Assembly (NCBI GenBank): GCA_016716525.1
Contig: JADJWE010000002.1
Location: 124,001-188,000, forward strand
Length of the DNA stretch: 64,000 nt
DNA from: Candidatus Flexicrinis affinis
GTDB lineage: Bacteria; Chloroflexota; Anaerolineae; Aggregatilineales; Phototrophicaceae
Direction of reading: 5' to 3'
Every line of letters begins with the position of its first letter. The stretch's first letter is position 1. The notes beneath the pieces are model-generated. The model searched no databases. It was not told the DNA's origin and was given only the letters and a program-made list of their open reading frames with translations. Made by a program: the position numbers and the translations under genes. Below, piece by piece: positions 57,363-64,000 of the stretch.

Positions 57363-57371
57363 ATTATAGCA
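57363..57371 (-). promoter_or_regulatory. Extended -10 promoter of the glycan operon
   Basis: TGCTATAAT on the minus strand. The predicted start near 57356 lies about 23 bases before the TTG start of the flippase-like gene. No -35 is seen, as is usual for extended -10 promoters. Confidence 0.6.
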
Positions 57372-57399
57372 TGCGTGCGCAACCAAAGGTCTACACGCC

Positions 57400-57903
57400 G
57401 TGACGCCGAAATCCTCAATTCTGCTCGTGGTACTGGTGCTGGTCGCCGCCGCCTGCGCGCCGCGCCAACCCGACGCCCCAGCCACGCCCGACGTGCCGAT
57501 TCCGACCGCGACACTCACACCGACACCGACCGCCTCCCCGACCCCGACCCGTACGGCGACACCCGCCATCGTGATCGCGCCGCTGCGGTCAGCGACCGCG
57601 GTGCTTTTCCCGGCGACCGTCGTGCCGGTGCCGGTGTGTCAGGATACGCCGCGGTCGCGCATGATCGTACAGGCGCGCGGTCAGGTGACATCGGAAGACC
57701 CCAGCCCGCTCAATGTGCGCGAGTCGGCCAGTATTCGCGCCGAGGTACTCACACAACTTCAGGCACGCAGCCTGTTTTACGTGCTGGACGGACCGCGCTG
57801 CGCTGACGGGTATGCGTGGTTCCGTATTCGGGCACGCGGCGTCGAGGGATGGGTCGCCGAGGGCGACAGCGAGAACTACTACATCGAGCCGATCTTGCCC
57901 TGA
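57400..57903 (+). CDS. SH3b-domain lipoprotein
   Basis: 167 residues from a GTG start. MTPKSSILLVVLVLVAAAC-A is a lipoprotein signal with lipobox AAAC. Residues about 25-75 are a T/P-rich linker, then a single SH3b domain (SPLNVRESASIRAEVLTQLQARSLFYVLDGPRCADGYAWFRIRARGVEGWVAEGD) with the W at the end of its last strand. Cysteines in PVCQDTP and PRCADG may pair. Likely a surface-anchored binder of wall or extracellular ligands. It is divergent from the glycan operon and shares its short promoter gap. Confidence 0.85.
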   Translation: MTPKSSILLVVLVLVAAACAPRQPDAPATPDVPIPTATLTPTPTASPTPTRTATPAIVIAPLRSATAVLFPATVVPVPVCQDTPRSRMIVQARGQVTSEDPSPLNVRESASIRAEVLTQLQARSLFYVLDGPRCADGYAWFRIRARGVEGWVAEGDSENYYIEPILP

Positions 57904-57915
57904 CGGTTGACCGGC

Positions 57916-58407
57916 TCAGTCTTCGACGATCGCTTTGATCCAGCGCAGATGGCTGTTGTAGTGCCCTGACGTGTTGCCCGCAATCCAGCCTTCGATCGGC
58001 GCGTTGCGGCGTGACGTCGGCTGATAGTGATGGTACGGGAGCGCAAGGTCGGCCTCGCTCATGGCGGCGACCCGCGCGACCACTGCCGCGTGGCTCTCGG
58101 CCATGACCGCCCGCACCTCGTCGAGGGGCATATCCGAATAGCGGGGCTGCAGCACGGCATTGACCGCGTCAGACCCCTTCTTAAACACCTCCTCGCTGAC
58201 GCCAAACCCAGCGATCAGATCTTCGCCGTTCAAGATGCGCAGAAGATGCCCTTCCCACAGCGCGAGATGTATCAAGTGATCTTTGATCGTCCATCCGCCG
58301 GCGTCGGTCAGCGCCGTGATCTGCTGCGGCGCCAGCGTGTCGACGTAATCGTGCAGGGCGTCCCAGCTCCGCTGAATGCGCGCGAGCACCTTGTCCGTCG
58401 CCATCAT
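57916..58407 (-). CDS. DinB/DfsB-like four-helix protein
   Basis: 162 residues. DinB-superfamily layout: IQRSWDALHDYVDTLAPQQITAL, the metal-type histidine in TIKDHLIHLALWEGHLLRIL (about residue 45), and a second histidine pair in GHYNSHLRWIKAIV (about 150). A third ligand is not obvious. The family includes thiol-dependent transferases such as ClbS/DfsB-type and mycothiol/bacillithiol enzymes; which activity applies is not evident. AGGAGG precedes the ATG. Convergent with the SH3b lipoprotein gene. Confidence 0.87.
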   Translation of the reverse strand: MMATDKVLARIQRSWDALHDYVDTLAPQQITALTDAGGWTIKDHLIHLALWEGHLLRILNGEDLIAGFGVSEEVFKKGSDAVNAVLQPRYSDMPLDEVRAVMAESHAAVVARVAAMSEADLALPYHHYQPTSRRNAPIEGWIAGNTSGHYNSHLRWIKAIVED

Positions 58408-58473
58408 ACGCCAAATCCTCCTGTGATTGAGTCAAAGGCAAGCGGTGCTATGCTGAGCACGCCACGTGCCGTC

Positions 58474-58503
58474 TTGCCGAAGCGCGCGCCATACGAGTAC
58501 AAT
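58474..58503 (+). promoter_or_regulatory. Promoter of tRNA-Leu
   Basis: TTGCCG (58474-58479), an 18-base spacer and TACAAT (58498-58503), with the tRNA beginning 11 bases later. Confidence 0.5.
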
Positions 58504-58513
58504 GCACTCGCAC

Positions 58514-58594
58514 GGGGTTGTGGTGAAATGGCAGACACAGCTGACTTAAAATCAGCCGCCGAAAGGCATGTGGGTTCGAGTCCCACCAACCCTA
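58514..58594 (+). tRNA. tRNA-Leu (anticodon TAA)
   Basis: Acceptor GGGGTTG pairs with CAACCCT (one G-T pair). D arm with TGGTGAAATGGCAG, anticodon stem GCTGA/TCAGC around CTTAAAA (anticodon TAA, reading UUA). A class II variable arm of Leu type (CGCCGAAAGGCATG) and a T arm GTGGG-TTCGAGT-CCCAC follow. CCA is not encoded, so it must be added. Confidence 0.95.
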
Positions 58595-58612
58595 CAGCGG
58601 TTCGAAACCCGC

Positions 58613-58642
58613 TTGACACTCGATCGGCGCGCTCAGTATAAT
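58613..58642 (+). promoter_or_regulatory. Consensus sigma-70 promoter of tRNA-Gly
   Basis: Exact TTGACA (58613-58618), an 18-base spacer and exact TATAAT (58637-58642), ending 9 bases before the tRNA. Confidence 0.75.
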
Positions 58643-58651
58643 TCAAATAGC

Positions 58652-58724
58652 GCGGGTGTAGCTCAGTTGGTAGAGCATTTGCTTCCCAAGCAAAGTGTCA
58701 CGGGTTCGAGTCCCGTTACCCGCT
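58652..58724 (+). tRNA. tRNA-Gly (anticodon CCC)
   Basis: Acceptor GCGGGTG pairs with TACCCGC (one G-T pair), a short D arm (TAGCTCAGTTGGTAGAGCA), anticodon stem TTTGC/GCAAA around TTCCCAA (anticodon CCC, reading GGG), and T stem ACGGG/CCCGT. CCA is not encoded. It lies 57 bases after tRNA-Leu but has its own promoter. Confidence 0.95.
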
Positions 58725-58733
58725 CAGCGTCGG

Positions 58734-58758
58734 CCGCCCTTTACGGGGCGGTTTTGTT
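58734..58758 (+). terminator. Intrinsic terminator after the tRNAs
   Basis: CCGCCC (58734-58739) pairs with GGGCGG (58746-58751) around six bases, followed by TTTTGTT. Confidence 0.8.
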
Positions 58759-58805
58759 GTGAGGCGACACCGCATATTGACGATGCCGTGCCTCACGACT
58801 AGAAT
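58759..58805 (+). promoter_or_regulatory. rplY promoter within an inverted repeat
   Basis: TTGACG (58777-58782), a 17-base spacer and TAGAAT (58800-58805). GTGAGGC (58759-58765) and GCCTCAC (58790-58796) form a perfect inverted repeat that brackets the -35 box. The predicted leader of about 68 bases ends in AGGAG. Confidence 0.55.
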
Positions 58806-58879
58806 GGCGCCACTCTGTTGCACGCATGTCCATCCCGCCTTTTGCGCGGATTGAGCGCACATTTGTTAGGAGTTTCATC

Positions 58880-59539
58880 GTGGCCGAATTTACCATTGAC
58901 GCCCAGCCTCGCACGGTGACGGGCAAGAAGGTCGGCGTACTGCGCCGCGAGGGTTTTGTGCCGGCAACGGTCTACGGCCCGAAGTCCGAACCGGTTAACG
59001 TACAGATCCCGTATCGCCCGCTGGAACTCGCCCTGCTTAAGGCAGGTGGTTCGAACCTGATCGACATAACGTCCGGCGGCAAGAAGCATACGGTGCTGGT
59101 GCGCGAAGTGCAGCGCAACCCGATCACCCGTAAGATCACCCATGTCGACTTCTTCGAACTTGACCTCACGCAGCGTCTTCGCACCGACGTCCCGCTTCAG
59201 CTTGTCGGCGAGAGTCCGGCGGTCGAAGGAAAGCTCGGCGTGTTGATCACTGGCCCCACCGCCTTGCACGTCGAACTGCTGCCGTCGCAGTTGATGGACC
59301 ATTTCGCAGTCGACATCTCGGTCCTGACCGAAGTCGGGCAGTCGATCCACGTGAGGGACATCAAGCTCGAGGAGGGCGTCATCATCCTCAACGACCCGGA
59401 CGAACTGATCGCCCGCATCACGCAGACCGCCGCGGCCCGCGCCGACGAGGAAGAAGTGACCGAGGGCGAAGAGGAAATGGGTTCGGTGGAGCCTGAAGTT
59501 GTCCGGCGTCACAAGGACGAGGACGAAGACGAGGACTAA
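58880..59539 (+). CDS. rplY: Ribosomal protein L25 (general stress protein CTC type)
   Basis: 219 residues from a GTG start with AGGAG upstream (an earlier ATG at 58826 has none). Binds 5S rRNA. N-terminal L25 domain (MAEFTIDAQPRTVTGKKVGVLRREGFVPATVYG, ... QRNPITRKITHVDFFEL) followed by the longer TL5/CTC C-terminal domain (LTQRLRTDVPLQLVGESPAVEGK ... LNDPDELIARIT). The tail is strongly acidic (EEEVTEGEEEMG and DEDEDED), a frequent feature of CTC-type L25. A strong terminator follows. Confidence 0.96.
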   Translation: MAEFTIDAQPRTVTGKKVGVLRREGFVPATVYGPKSEPVNVQIPYRPLELALLKAGGSNLIDITSGGKKHTVLVREVQRNPITRKITHVDFFELDLTQRLRTDVPLQLVGESPAVEGKLGVLITGPTALHVELLPSQLMDHFAVDISVLTEVGQSIHVRDIKLEEGVIILNDPDELIARITQTAAARADEEEVTEGEEEMGSVEPEVVRRHKDEDEDED

Positions 59540-59581
59540 AGTCTGCGCCTTCATCCACTACCCCGGATTGTTCCGTAGTAC

Positions 59582-59616
59582 AAAGGGAGCGCACACGATG
59601 TGGCTCCCTTTTTGTT
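59582..59616 (+). terminator. Intrinsic terminator after rplY
   Basis: AAAGGGAGC (59582-59590) pairs perfectly with GCTCCCTTT (59603-59611), with an inner CACA/TGTG stem. T-rich bases (TTTTTGTT) follow. It lies 42 bases past the rplY stop. Confidence 0.85.
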
Positions 59617-59672
59617 GCGGGATGCGCGACACGGCGTGTGCTGAAACCTGTACCCAGTGCTAAGGCGGGTCA

Positions 59673-59681
59673 TGCTATAAT
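59673..59681 (+). promoter_or_regulatory. Extended -10 promoter of the kinase-lipoprotein operon
   Basis: TGCTATAAT, predicted start near 59688, about 27 bases before the favoured GTG start of the kinase. Confidence 0.65.
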
Positions 59682-59714
59682 GCGCTTCAGCATCGTCTTC
59701 GGAGAGTGTCGCCC

Positions 59715-61829
59715 GTGACTTCGTTAATCGGCCGCAAGCTCGGCCCCTATGAAATTCGCGACGTCATCGGTCACGGCGGTATGGCGACTGTCTATTTGGG
59801 CTATAGGGCAGACGTAGATCGTACGGTCGCGGTAAAGGTGCTCCCGCCGCATCCCGGCATGAGCGCCGACGCGAACGCACGTTTCCAGCTCGAAGCGCGC
59901 ACCATCGCCAACCTGCAGCACCCGCATATTCTTCCCCTGTACGATTACGGCACGACCGAGGACGGCGTGCTTTACCTCGTGATGCCTTACATCACCGGCG
60001 GTGCGCTGGACCGTATCTTGCGCGACGGCCGGCTTGCGATGGACAAAGTTACGCGCATGGTGCGCGAGATCGCCAGTGCGCTTGACTATGCGCACCGGCA
60101 GGGCGTGATCCACCGCGACATCAAACCTGCCAACATCCTCATCGATGGCGAAGGCAACGCGCTGCTGGCAGACTTCGGCATCGTCAAGCTGGCTGAAGGC
60201 GGAACCGGCCTGACGGGGACTGGCGTGGTCGGCACGCCCGCCTACATGTCTCCCGAACAGGCGCAGGGCTTCGAATTGACCCCACGCGCCGACCTGTATT
60301 CATTCGGAATCGTCGTCTATGAAATGATTACGGGTAAGCTGCCGTTCAGCAGCGACAGCGTCATGCAGTTGATGCTCAAGCACCTGACAGACGCGCCGAC
60401 GCCGCCGAGCGAGGCGCTTCCGTCGCTGTCTCAAGCGGTCGACACCGTCCTGCTCAAGGTGCTCGAAAAGGAGCCAGAAGCGCGCTATGCATCGGCGACC
60501 GCGTTCTTCGATGCGCTGCAGCAGGCCGTGAGCAGTACCGCCCTACCCCGTGCCGGAGACGATCCGACCGTTCGCCTCGGCCCCGGATCCGAAACGCCGG
60601 CGAGCACCACACCGCGTCAACCGATCCAAATCAAAATGTCGCGTTCGTCGACGCCCATTACGCTGCCGATCGACCCGGAGAACCCGAACCAACCCGGCAC
60701 CATTGTGATCCAATCCGAGGGCCAAGGCATCAGTATGCCGCTGATCGTCGGATTCGCGGTCGTCGCGCTGGTCGCGCTCGTCGCGCTGATCGCCGTGCTG
60801 CTGTCTACCCGCACCGGCGAAGACCCCGACATCACTAACGCGCGAGCCACCGAGCAGGCGTCGCTCGACCAACAGGCGACGCGCGCTGCCATCGCCGCCC
60901 GTCTCCCGCAGTCGTTCGGACAGGTCAGCTTTAGTTCGACCGAAGCGGACATGATGGGCGACAGCATCAACGTCAGCGTGCGCGAGTTTCCTCCGGCGGG
61001 TGCCGGCACACAGTACATCGCCTCGCTGCTGGACTCAGAGACCGGCGAGCGCTTGGTGATCGGCCGGCTAACCGTCGATGCAGTCGGCAGCGGCGCGCTG
61101 AGTTTCACCGACGGCGAAGGGCGTTCGCTGCCGCTCGTGTTCGATACCGTCGAAGTGTCGATGGAGACCTCGCCGGCCGAGCCGACCTTCGAGGATGTGC
61201 GCTTCCGCGGGCGCATCACGCCGCTGCTTCAAGTCGCCATGAACGAATTATTCGTCGCATCAGAGAACGGCCTGCGTGGGCGGAGCCTGCTGGACACGGC
61301 GCTGGTCGACGCGAACTTCGCCACACAGCACGCGGGCCTCGCAGCGAATTCCGTGAACCTGCCGGCGCGTTGGACGCACAACGAACACACGCTCAACATC
61401 CTGCTGGGAGGCACCGAGGACTTCGACGGCAACGGACGAGGCAGCAACCCCGGTACCGGAATCGGTCTGCTGACGACCCTCGACCGGATCGAGGCGATTC
61501 TGCAAGAGGCGGTCAACGCCGAGGACACGCCCTTCCGCATTCAGAACGAAGCCGAACTGGTGCGGGTGTGCCTGCAGAACGTGCGCGAGTGGTCGAATCA
61601 AATCATCGCCCTCGAGCAGCAGATGCTGGTAGCCGAATCATTCGAAGATTCGGAAGCTGCCGCCGTACAATCGACCGAGTTCGCCGATATCTTGACGACC
61701 GGAGTCGATCAGAACCTGAACGGCACCGTCGAACCGTTCGAAGGCGAATGCGGGCTTGAGCAGATTGGTATCTACGGCCTCATCGTCGCATCGCTGGACT
61801 TGTACGAGGTCGACGGCGACACCCCATGA
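59715..61829 (+). CDS. Transmembrane Ser/Thr protein kinase (PknB-like)
   Basis: 704 residues. The GTG at 59715 has GGAG about 11 bases upstream; the GTG at 59706 is too close. Kinase at about 8-275: GHGGMATVYLG, lysine in VAVKVL, HRDIKPANILI, ADFGIVKLAEGG, GTPAYMSPEQAQG. A single membrane helix lies at about 343-368 (MPLIVGFAVVALVALVALIAVLL). The roughly 330 residues outside are not PASTA; they contain FGQVSFSSTEADMMGDSINVSVREFPPAG and an acidic C-terminal helix region, with no enzyme motif, and could be the sensor. The stop overlaps the WD40 lipoprotein start by 4 bases (ATGA). Confidence 0.94.
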   Translation: MTSLIGRKLGPYEIRDVIGHGGMATVYLGYRADVDRTVAVKVLPPHPGMSADANARFQLEARTIANLQHPHILPLYDYGTTEDGVLYLVMPYITGGALDRILRDGRLAMDKVTRMVREIASALDYAHRQGVIHRDIKPANILIDGEGNALLADFGIVKLAEGGTGLTGTGVVGTPAYMSPEQAQGFELTPRADLYSFGIVVYEMITGKLPFSSDSVMQLMLKHLTDAPTPPSEALPSLSQAVDTVLLKVLEKEPEARYASATAFFDALQQAVSSTALPRAGDDPTVRLGPGSETPASTTPRQPIQIKMSRSSTPITLPIDPENPNQPGTIVIQSEGQGISMPLIVGFAVVALVALVALIAVLLSTRTGEDPDITNARATEQASLDQQATRAAIAARLPQSFGQVSFSSTEADMMGDSINVSVREFPPAGAGTQYIASLLDSETGERLVIGRLTVDAVGSGALSFTDGEGRSLPLVFDTVEVSMETSPAEPTFEDVRFRGRITPLLQVAMNELFVASENGLRGRSLLDTALVDANFATQHAGLAANSVNLPARWTHNEHTLNILLGGTEDFDGNGRGSNPGTGIGLLTTLDRIEAILQEAVNAEDTPFRIQNEAELVRVCLQNVREWSNQIIALEQQMLVAESFEDSEAAAVQSTEFADILTTGVDQNLNGTVEPFEGECGLEQIGIYGLIVASLDLYEVDGDTP

Positions 61830-63019
61830 CGCGCATTCGTGCCGCGGCGGCGGCACTGATCGCCGTGCTGCTGGCCGCATGCGGCAGCACGCCGCCGCCT
61901 GTCACTCCCGGCTTTCCACTCGAGTCGCGCCCGACGCAGACGCCGCTGCCGACCGCCTCAGGCTGGCAGGCAGCCGAACAGCCGATCACCCTCGACACGG
62001 CCTCACAACTGCGCGAATTGGGCCGGCTTGAAGCGCCAGAACCCCCCTCGACCGTATTCGCCTACGCGTTGTCGCTCGACAGCAGCATGCTCGCCGGGTT
62101 GAACAACGATTTTCTGCTGGTGTGGGATCTCGTTACCGGGTCGATGCTGATCGCCAATGGCCGGCGCGGTGCCAACGCCGTCATGTTCGACCCCGACCGG
62201 ACGACCGTTTACACGCTTTCGCCGGACGGCGTGCTGCGTCCCTACGATGCGCGCACGGGAAGCACTGGCCAGAACCTGATCCTGAACGACGCCTACAACG
62301 GCGTCCACGCGTTCGATCCGGTTGGCGGCTGGCTCGCATTCGGGCGTGAGGACGGCTTTGTCGACATTTGGGACTTGCCGCGCCGGGCGCGTGTTCATGT
62401 GCTCGACCTCGGCGAAATCCCGCCGACGGCGATGGCCTTCGATCCGAGCAGCTCGCGGCTTGCCGTGGCCGACCGCAGCGGTACGGTCACTATCTGGGAC
62501 TACGAAAGCGCCGAACAGATTGGGCGCGAAGAACTCCTTATCAACGTCGTCGAGTTGATCTACGCGCCGACGGGTCGGGCGTTGATCGCCAATACGAGCG
62601 ACGGTGTCATCCAGCTCAACCCGGCGATCGGCGAGCCAATCCGCCAGCTCACGACGGGGGCATACGCCGGCGTGCTCACGTTCCTGCCCGGCAGCGGCTA
62701 CCTGCTGACCGGCGGCGAGACCGGCGACATCAACATCTGGGACACCGCGGCGCAGCAGCTACGGTCGGTGCTGCCCGGCACAACCGGCGATCGGCCCAGC
62801 GCGGCCATCTCACCCGAGGGCGACATGGTGCTGGCGACGACCCGCGGCGGCAGCCCGTCATTGTGGAACGTCAGCGGGATCGCGCAAGGCACGGTGCTGC
62901 GCGGCAGCCTCAACCTGCCGCCGTTGGATACGCTGCGTGCGGTGTGGACGCCCGATTCTCTGCAAGTCTTGGTGTTTGAAGCGTTAGGGCCGGTGCGCGT
63001 CTTCGGGGTGTCGCGCTAG
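61826..63019 (+). CDS. WD40 beta-propeller lipoprotein
   Basis: 397 residues. Lipoprotein signal MTRIRAAAAALIAVLLAAC-G with lipobox LAAC. After a P/T-rich linker (residues 23-45), blades repeat as LLVWDLVTGSMLIANG, FVDIWDLPRRARVHV, TVTIWDYESAEQIG and NINIWDTAAQQL, a WD40-like propeller of about seven blades with each ending in I/V-W-D. It is cotranscribed with the kinase by ATGA overlap and should sit outside the membrane, where the kinase's extracellular domain is also exposed. It may be a partner or ligand sensor; this is inferred from the coupling. Confidence 0.88.
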   Translation: MTRIRAAAAALIAVLLAACGSTPPPVTPGFPLESRPTQTPLPTASGWQAAEQPITLDTASQLRELGRLEAPEPPSTVFAYALSLDSSMLAGLNNDFLLVWDLVTGSMLIANGRRGANAVMFDPDRTTVYTLSPDGVLRPYDARTGSTGQNLILNDAYNGVHAFDPVGGWLAFGREDGFVDIWDLPRRARVHVLDLGEIPPTAMAFDPSSSRLAVADRSGTVTIWDYESAEQIGREELLINVVELIYAPTGRALIANTSDGVIQLNPAIGEPIRQLTTGAYAGVLTFLPGSGYLLTGGETGDINIWDTAAQQLRSVLPGTTGDRPSAAISPEGDMVLATTRGGSPSLWNVSGIAQGTVLRGSLNLPPLDTLRAVWTPDSLQVLVFEALGPVRVFGVSR

Positions 63020-63579
63020 GACGCCTGACTCTCGGCGGCTTCCGCCCCGCCTTCTTCGCTCGTTTCCGCATCGGCCGGCTTGCGGCGGGTATCCCACACC
63101 TCTTCGGCGATGTCGATAAACAGCTGCCCGTCGAGATGATCGATCTCGTGCTGGAACACCCGCGCTAGCCAGTCTTTCGCCTTGATGCGTATTGGCTTGC
63201 CATGCCGGTCCTCGCCGGTGATGACAACCTGCTCATGGCGGAATACAGTGCCGGCATAGCCTGGGATCGACAGGCACGCCTCGACGCCGTCAACCAGCGT
63301 GCGGCTGGCCTTGATGATCTTGGGGTTGACAAGGACGTACAGCTTGCCCGCTTCGTCACCGAATTCCTTGCGGCTCTCCTCGTCATCGGTCAGGCGCACG
63401 ACGATCAGCCGCTGGCTGACGTTGACTTGCGGTGCAGCAAGGCCGACACCGGGAGCGGCAATCATCGTCTCGACCATGTCGTCCACGAGCTTCTGGAAGT
63501 CCGGACCGAACGACGTCACCCGAACGGCCTTCTTGCGAAGGACGGGATCGTCGATTTTGATGATTGGAAGTAGTGCCAT
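63016..63579 (-). CDS. def: Peptide deformylase
   Basis: 187 residues. Removes the formyl group from new proteins; Fe(II) or Zn enzyme. All three motifs: GVGLAAPQVNVSQRLIVV (motif 1), EACLSIPG (motif 2; A in place of the usual G, cysteine ligand intact) and FQHEIDHLDGQLFID (motif 3, HExxH). A lysine and serine-rich C-terminal tail of about 20 residues extends past the fold (RRKPADAETSEEGGAEAAESQAS). GGAG precedes the ATG. The end overlaps the WD40 lipoprotein stop by 4 bases on the other strand. Confidence 0.97.
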   Translation of the reverse strand: MALLPIIKIDDPVLRKKAVRVTSFGPDFQKLVDDMVETMIAAPGVGLAAPQVNVSQRLIVVRLTDDEESRKEFGDEAGKLYVLVNPKIIKASRTLVDGVEACLSIPGYAGTVFRHEQVVITGEDRHGKPIRIKAKDWLARVFQHEIDHLDGQLFIDIAEEVWDTRRKPADAETSEEGGAEAAESQAS

Positions 63580-63610
63580 AGCGCGTCACTCCGTGGGGCG
63601 TCGACCTGTT

Positions 63611-63639
63611 ATTGTACCTGAAGACGGTAGGACGCTCAA
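63611..63639 (-). promoter_or_regulatory. Promoter of the peptide deformylase gene
   Basis: On the minus strand, TTGAGC (63639-63634), a 17-base spacer and TACAAT (63616-63611). The -35 overlaps the stop codon of the partial membrane protein gene. Confidence 0.5.
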
Positions 63640-64000
63640 AACCGAAGGAGCTGCACGAGTTCGAATCCGCCCGCGTTATACAACGCGCAGACCCGGTGCC
63701 ACATCACCCGAAGCAGCACCTCACGTGTGACAAACAACGTGACGCACACAGTCAACACGCGCAGCCCGTCATGCAGCCCTGCGCTTAACACCAACATCGC
63801 TGCGGCTGCGGCCAGCATCGCCCCCTGAATCGCAGTGTAGATTCCGGCCGCTGCGCCGGCCGCCTCGCCCGGTCGAGTCGACCCGTATCCGACACTGATC
63901 CCGATCAGCACGCCCATCAACGGAGACTGCACGTTGTCGAGCCACAACCACAGCCCCACCGAACCGAACAGCACGGCCACGCCCACGGCGGTATCGACCG
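63636..64000 (-). CDS. Membrane protein, 5' end outside the window (partial)
   Basis: The frame stays open to the right edge (VDTAVGVAVLFGSVGLWLWL...), so the gene is truncated rather than starting at the GTG at 63986. Visible helices are VAVLFGSVGLWLWLDNVQSPLMGVLIGISVGYG, GEAAGAAAGIYTAIQGAMLAAAAAMLVLSAG and LRVLTVCVTLFVTREVLLRVMWHRV, at least three. No recognised motif. Followed by the deformylase gene on the same strand, which has its own promoter. Confidence 0.55.
   Translation of the reverse strand, partial: VDTAVGVAVLFGSVGLWLWLDNVQSPLMGVLIGISVGYGSTRPGEAAGAAAGIYTAIQGAMLAAAAAMLVLSAGLHDGLRVLTVCVTLFVTREVLLRVMWHRVCALYNAGGFELVQLLRF

Noticed and set aside
9955..58642. Spacers of 18 bases in most predicted promoters as a species feature
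   Set aside because: I searched for -35 boxes near that distance, so the count is biased; not evidence on its own.
1..64000. Insertion sequences, prophage, CRISPR arrays or rRNA
   Set aside because: No transposase, integrase or phage structural protein, no regularly spaced repeats and no rRNA-like stretches were seen on either strand.

Overview
The window is GC-rich bacterial chromosome, densely coded on both strands, with no insertion sequence, prophage, CRISPR array or rRNA. The gene content points to the Chloroflexota, probably class Anaerolineae or a close relative. The evidence is secreted SH3b-glycosidase and SH3b-WD40 proteins, WD40 lipoproteins, Ser/Thr kinases fused to long TPR arrays, GT39-type membrane glycosyltransferases, a PocR-domain histidine kinase and TP-rich lipoprotein linkers. 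This placement is inferred from protein families; no rRNA is present to test it.

Layout. 1-3.4 kb: the end of an Fn3-like protein, a membrane-anchored protein, an FAD oxidoreductase and ndk. 3.4-9.9 kb: two adjacent genes for very acidic proteins of about 742 and 1419 residues, packed with D-W-L type motifs and carrying TPRs at opposite ends; I cannot assign these to a described system. 10-17 kb: a secreted beta-propeller protein, YjjX, a CPBP-like membrane protein, an MscS channel, a response regulator coupled to a PHP-AlbA_2 fusion, and pfkA. 17-26 kb: a seven-gene liv-type ABC operon containing two acyl-CoA ligases, which suggests uptake and CoA activation of a carboxylic acid rather than amino acids. 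26-32 kb: a monoacylglycerol lipase-like hydrolase, a YbjN protein, a lipoprotein and a three-gene signalling operon (PocR histidine kinase, response regulator, coiled-coil membrane protein). 32-38 kb: secreted SH3b-glycosidase and SH3b-WD40 proteins, a sulfurtransferase, a 70-residue membrane protein, YbaK and a DMT transporter. 38-46 kb: YggS, YggT, a 1315-residue kinase-TPR protein with an overlapping FHA gene, Ada, QueG and a ParB-like protein. 47-57 kb: a ClpC-like unfoldase and a glycan operon (flippase-like protein, GT4, methyltransferase, two GT39 paralogues). 57-64 kb: an SH3b lipoprotein, a DinB-like protein, tRNA-Leu and tRNA-Gly, ribosomal protein L25, a transmembrane Ser/Thr kinase coupled to a WD40 lipoprotein, peptide deformylase, and a partial membrane protein at the edge.

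Two genes, queG and the upstream GT39 paralogue, appear to be frameshifted, each at a run of four G/C where three would restore the conserved frame. Their real state matters for interpreting the annotation. Several promoters carry an extended -10 box of the form TGnTATAAT. The main themes are cell-envelope and secreted proteins, phospho-signalling (two Ser/Thr kinases, an FHA protein, a histidine kinase and two response regulators) and protein-protein scaffolds (TPR, WD40, tryptophan-motif arrays).
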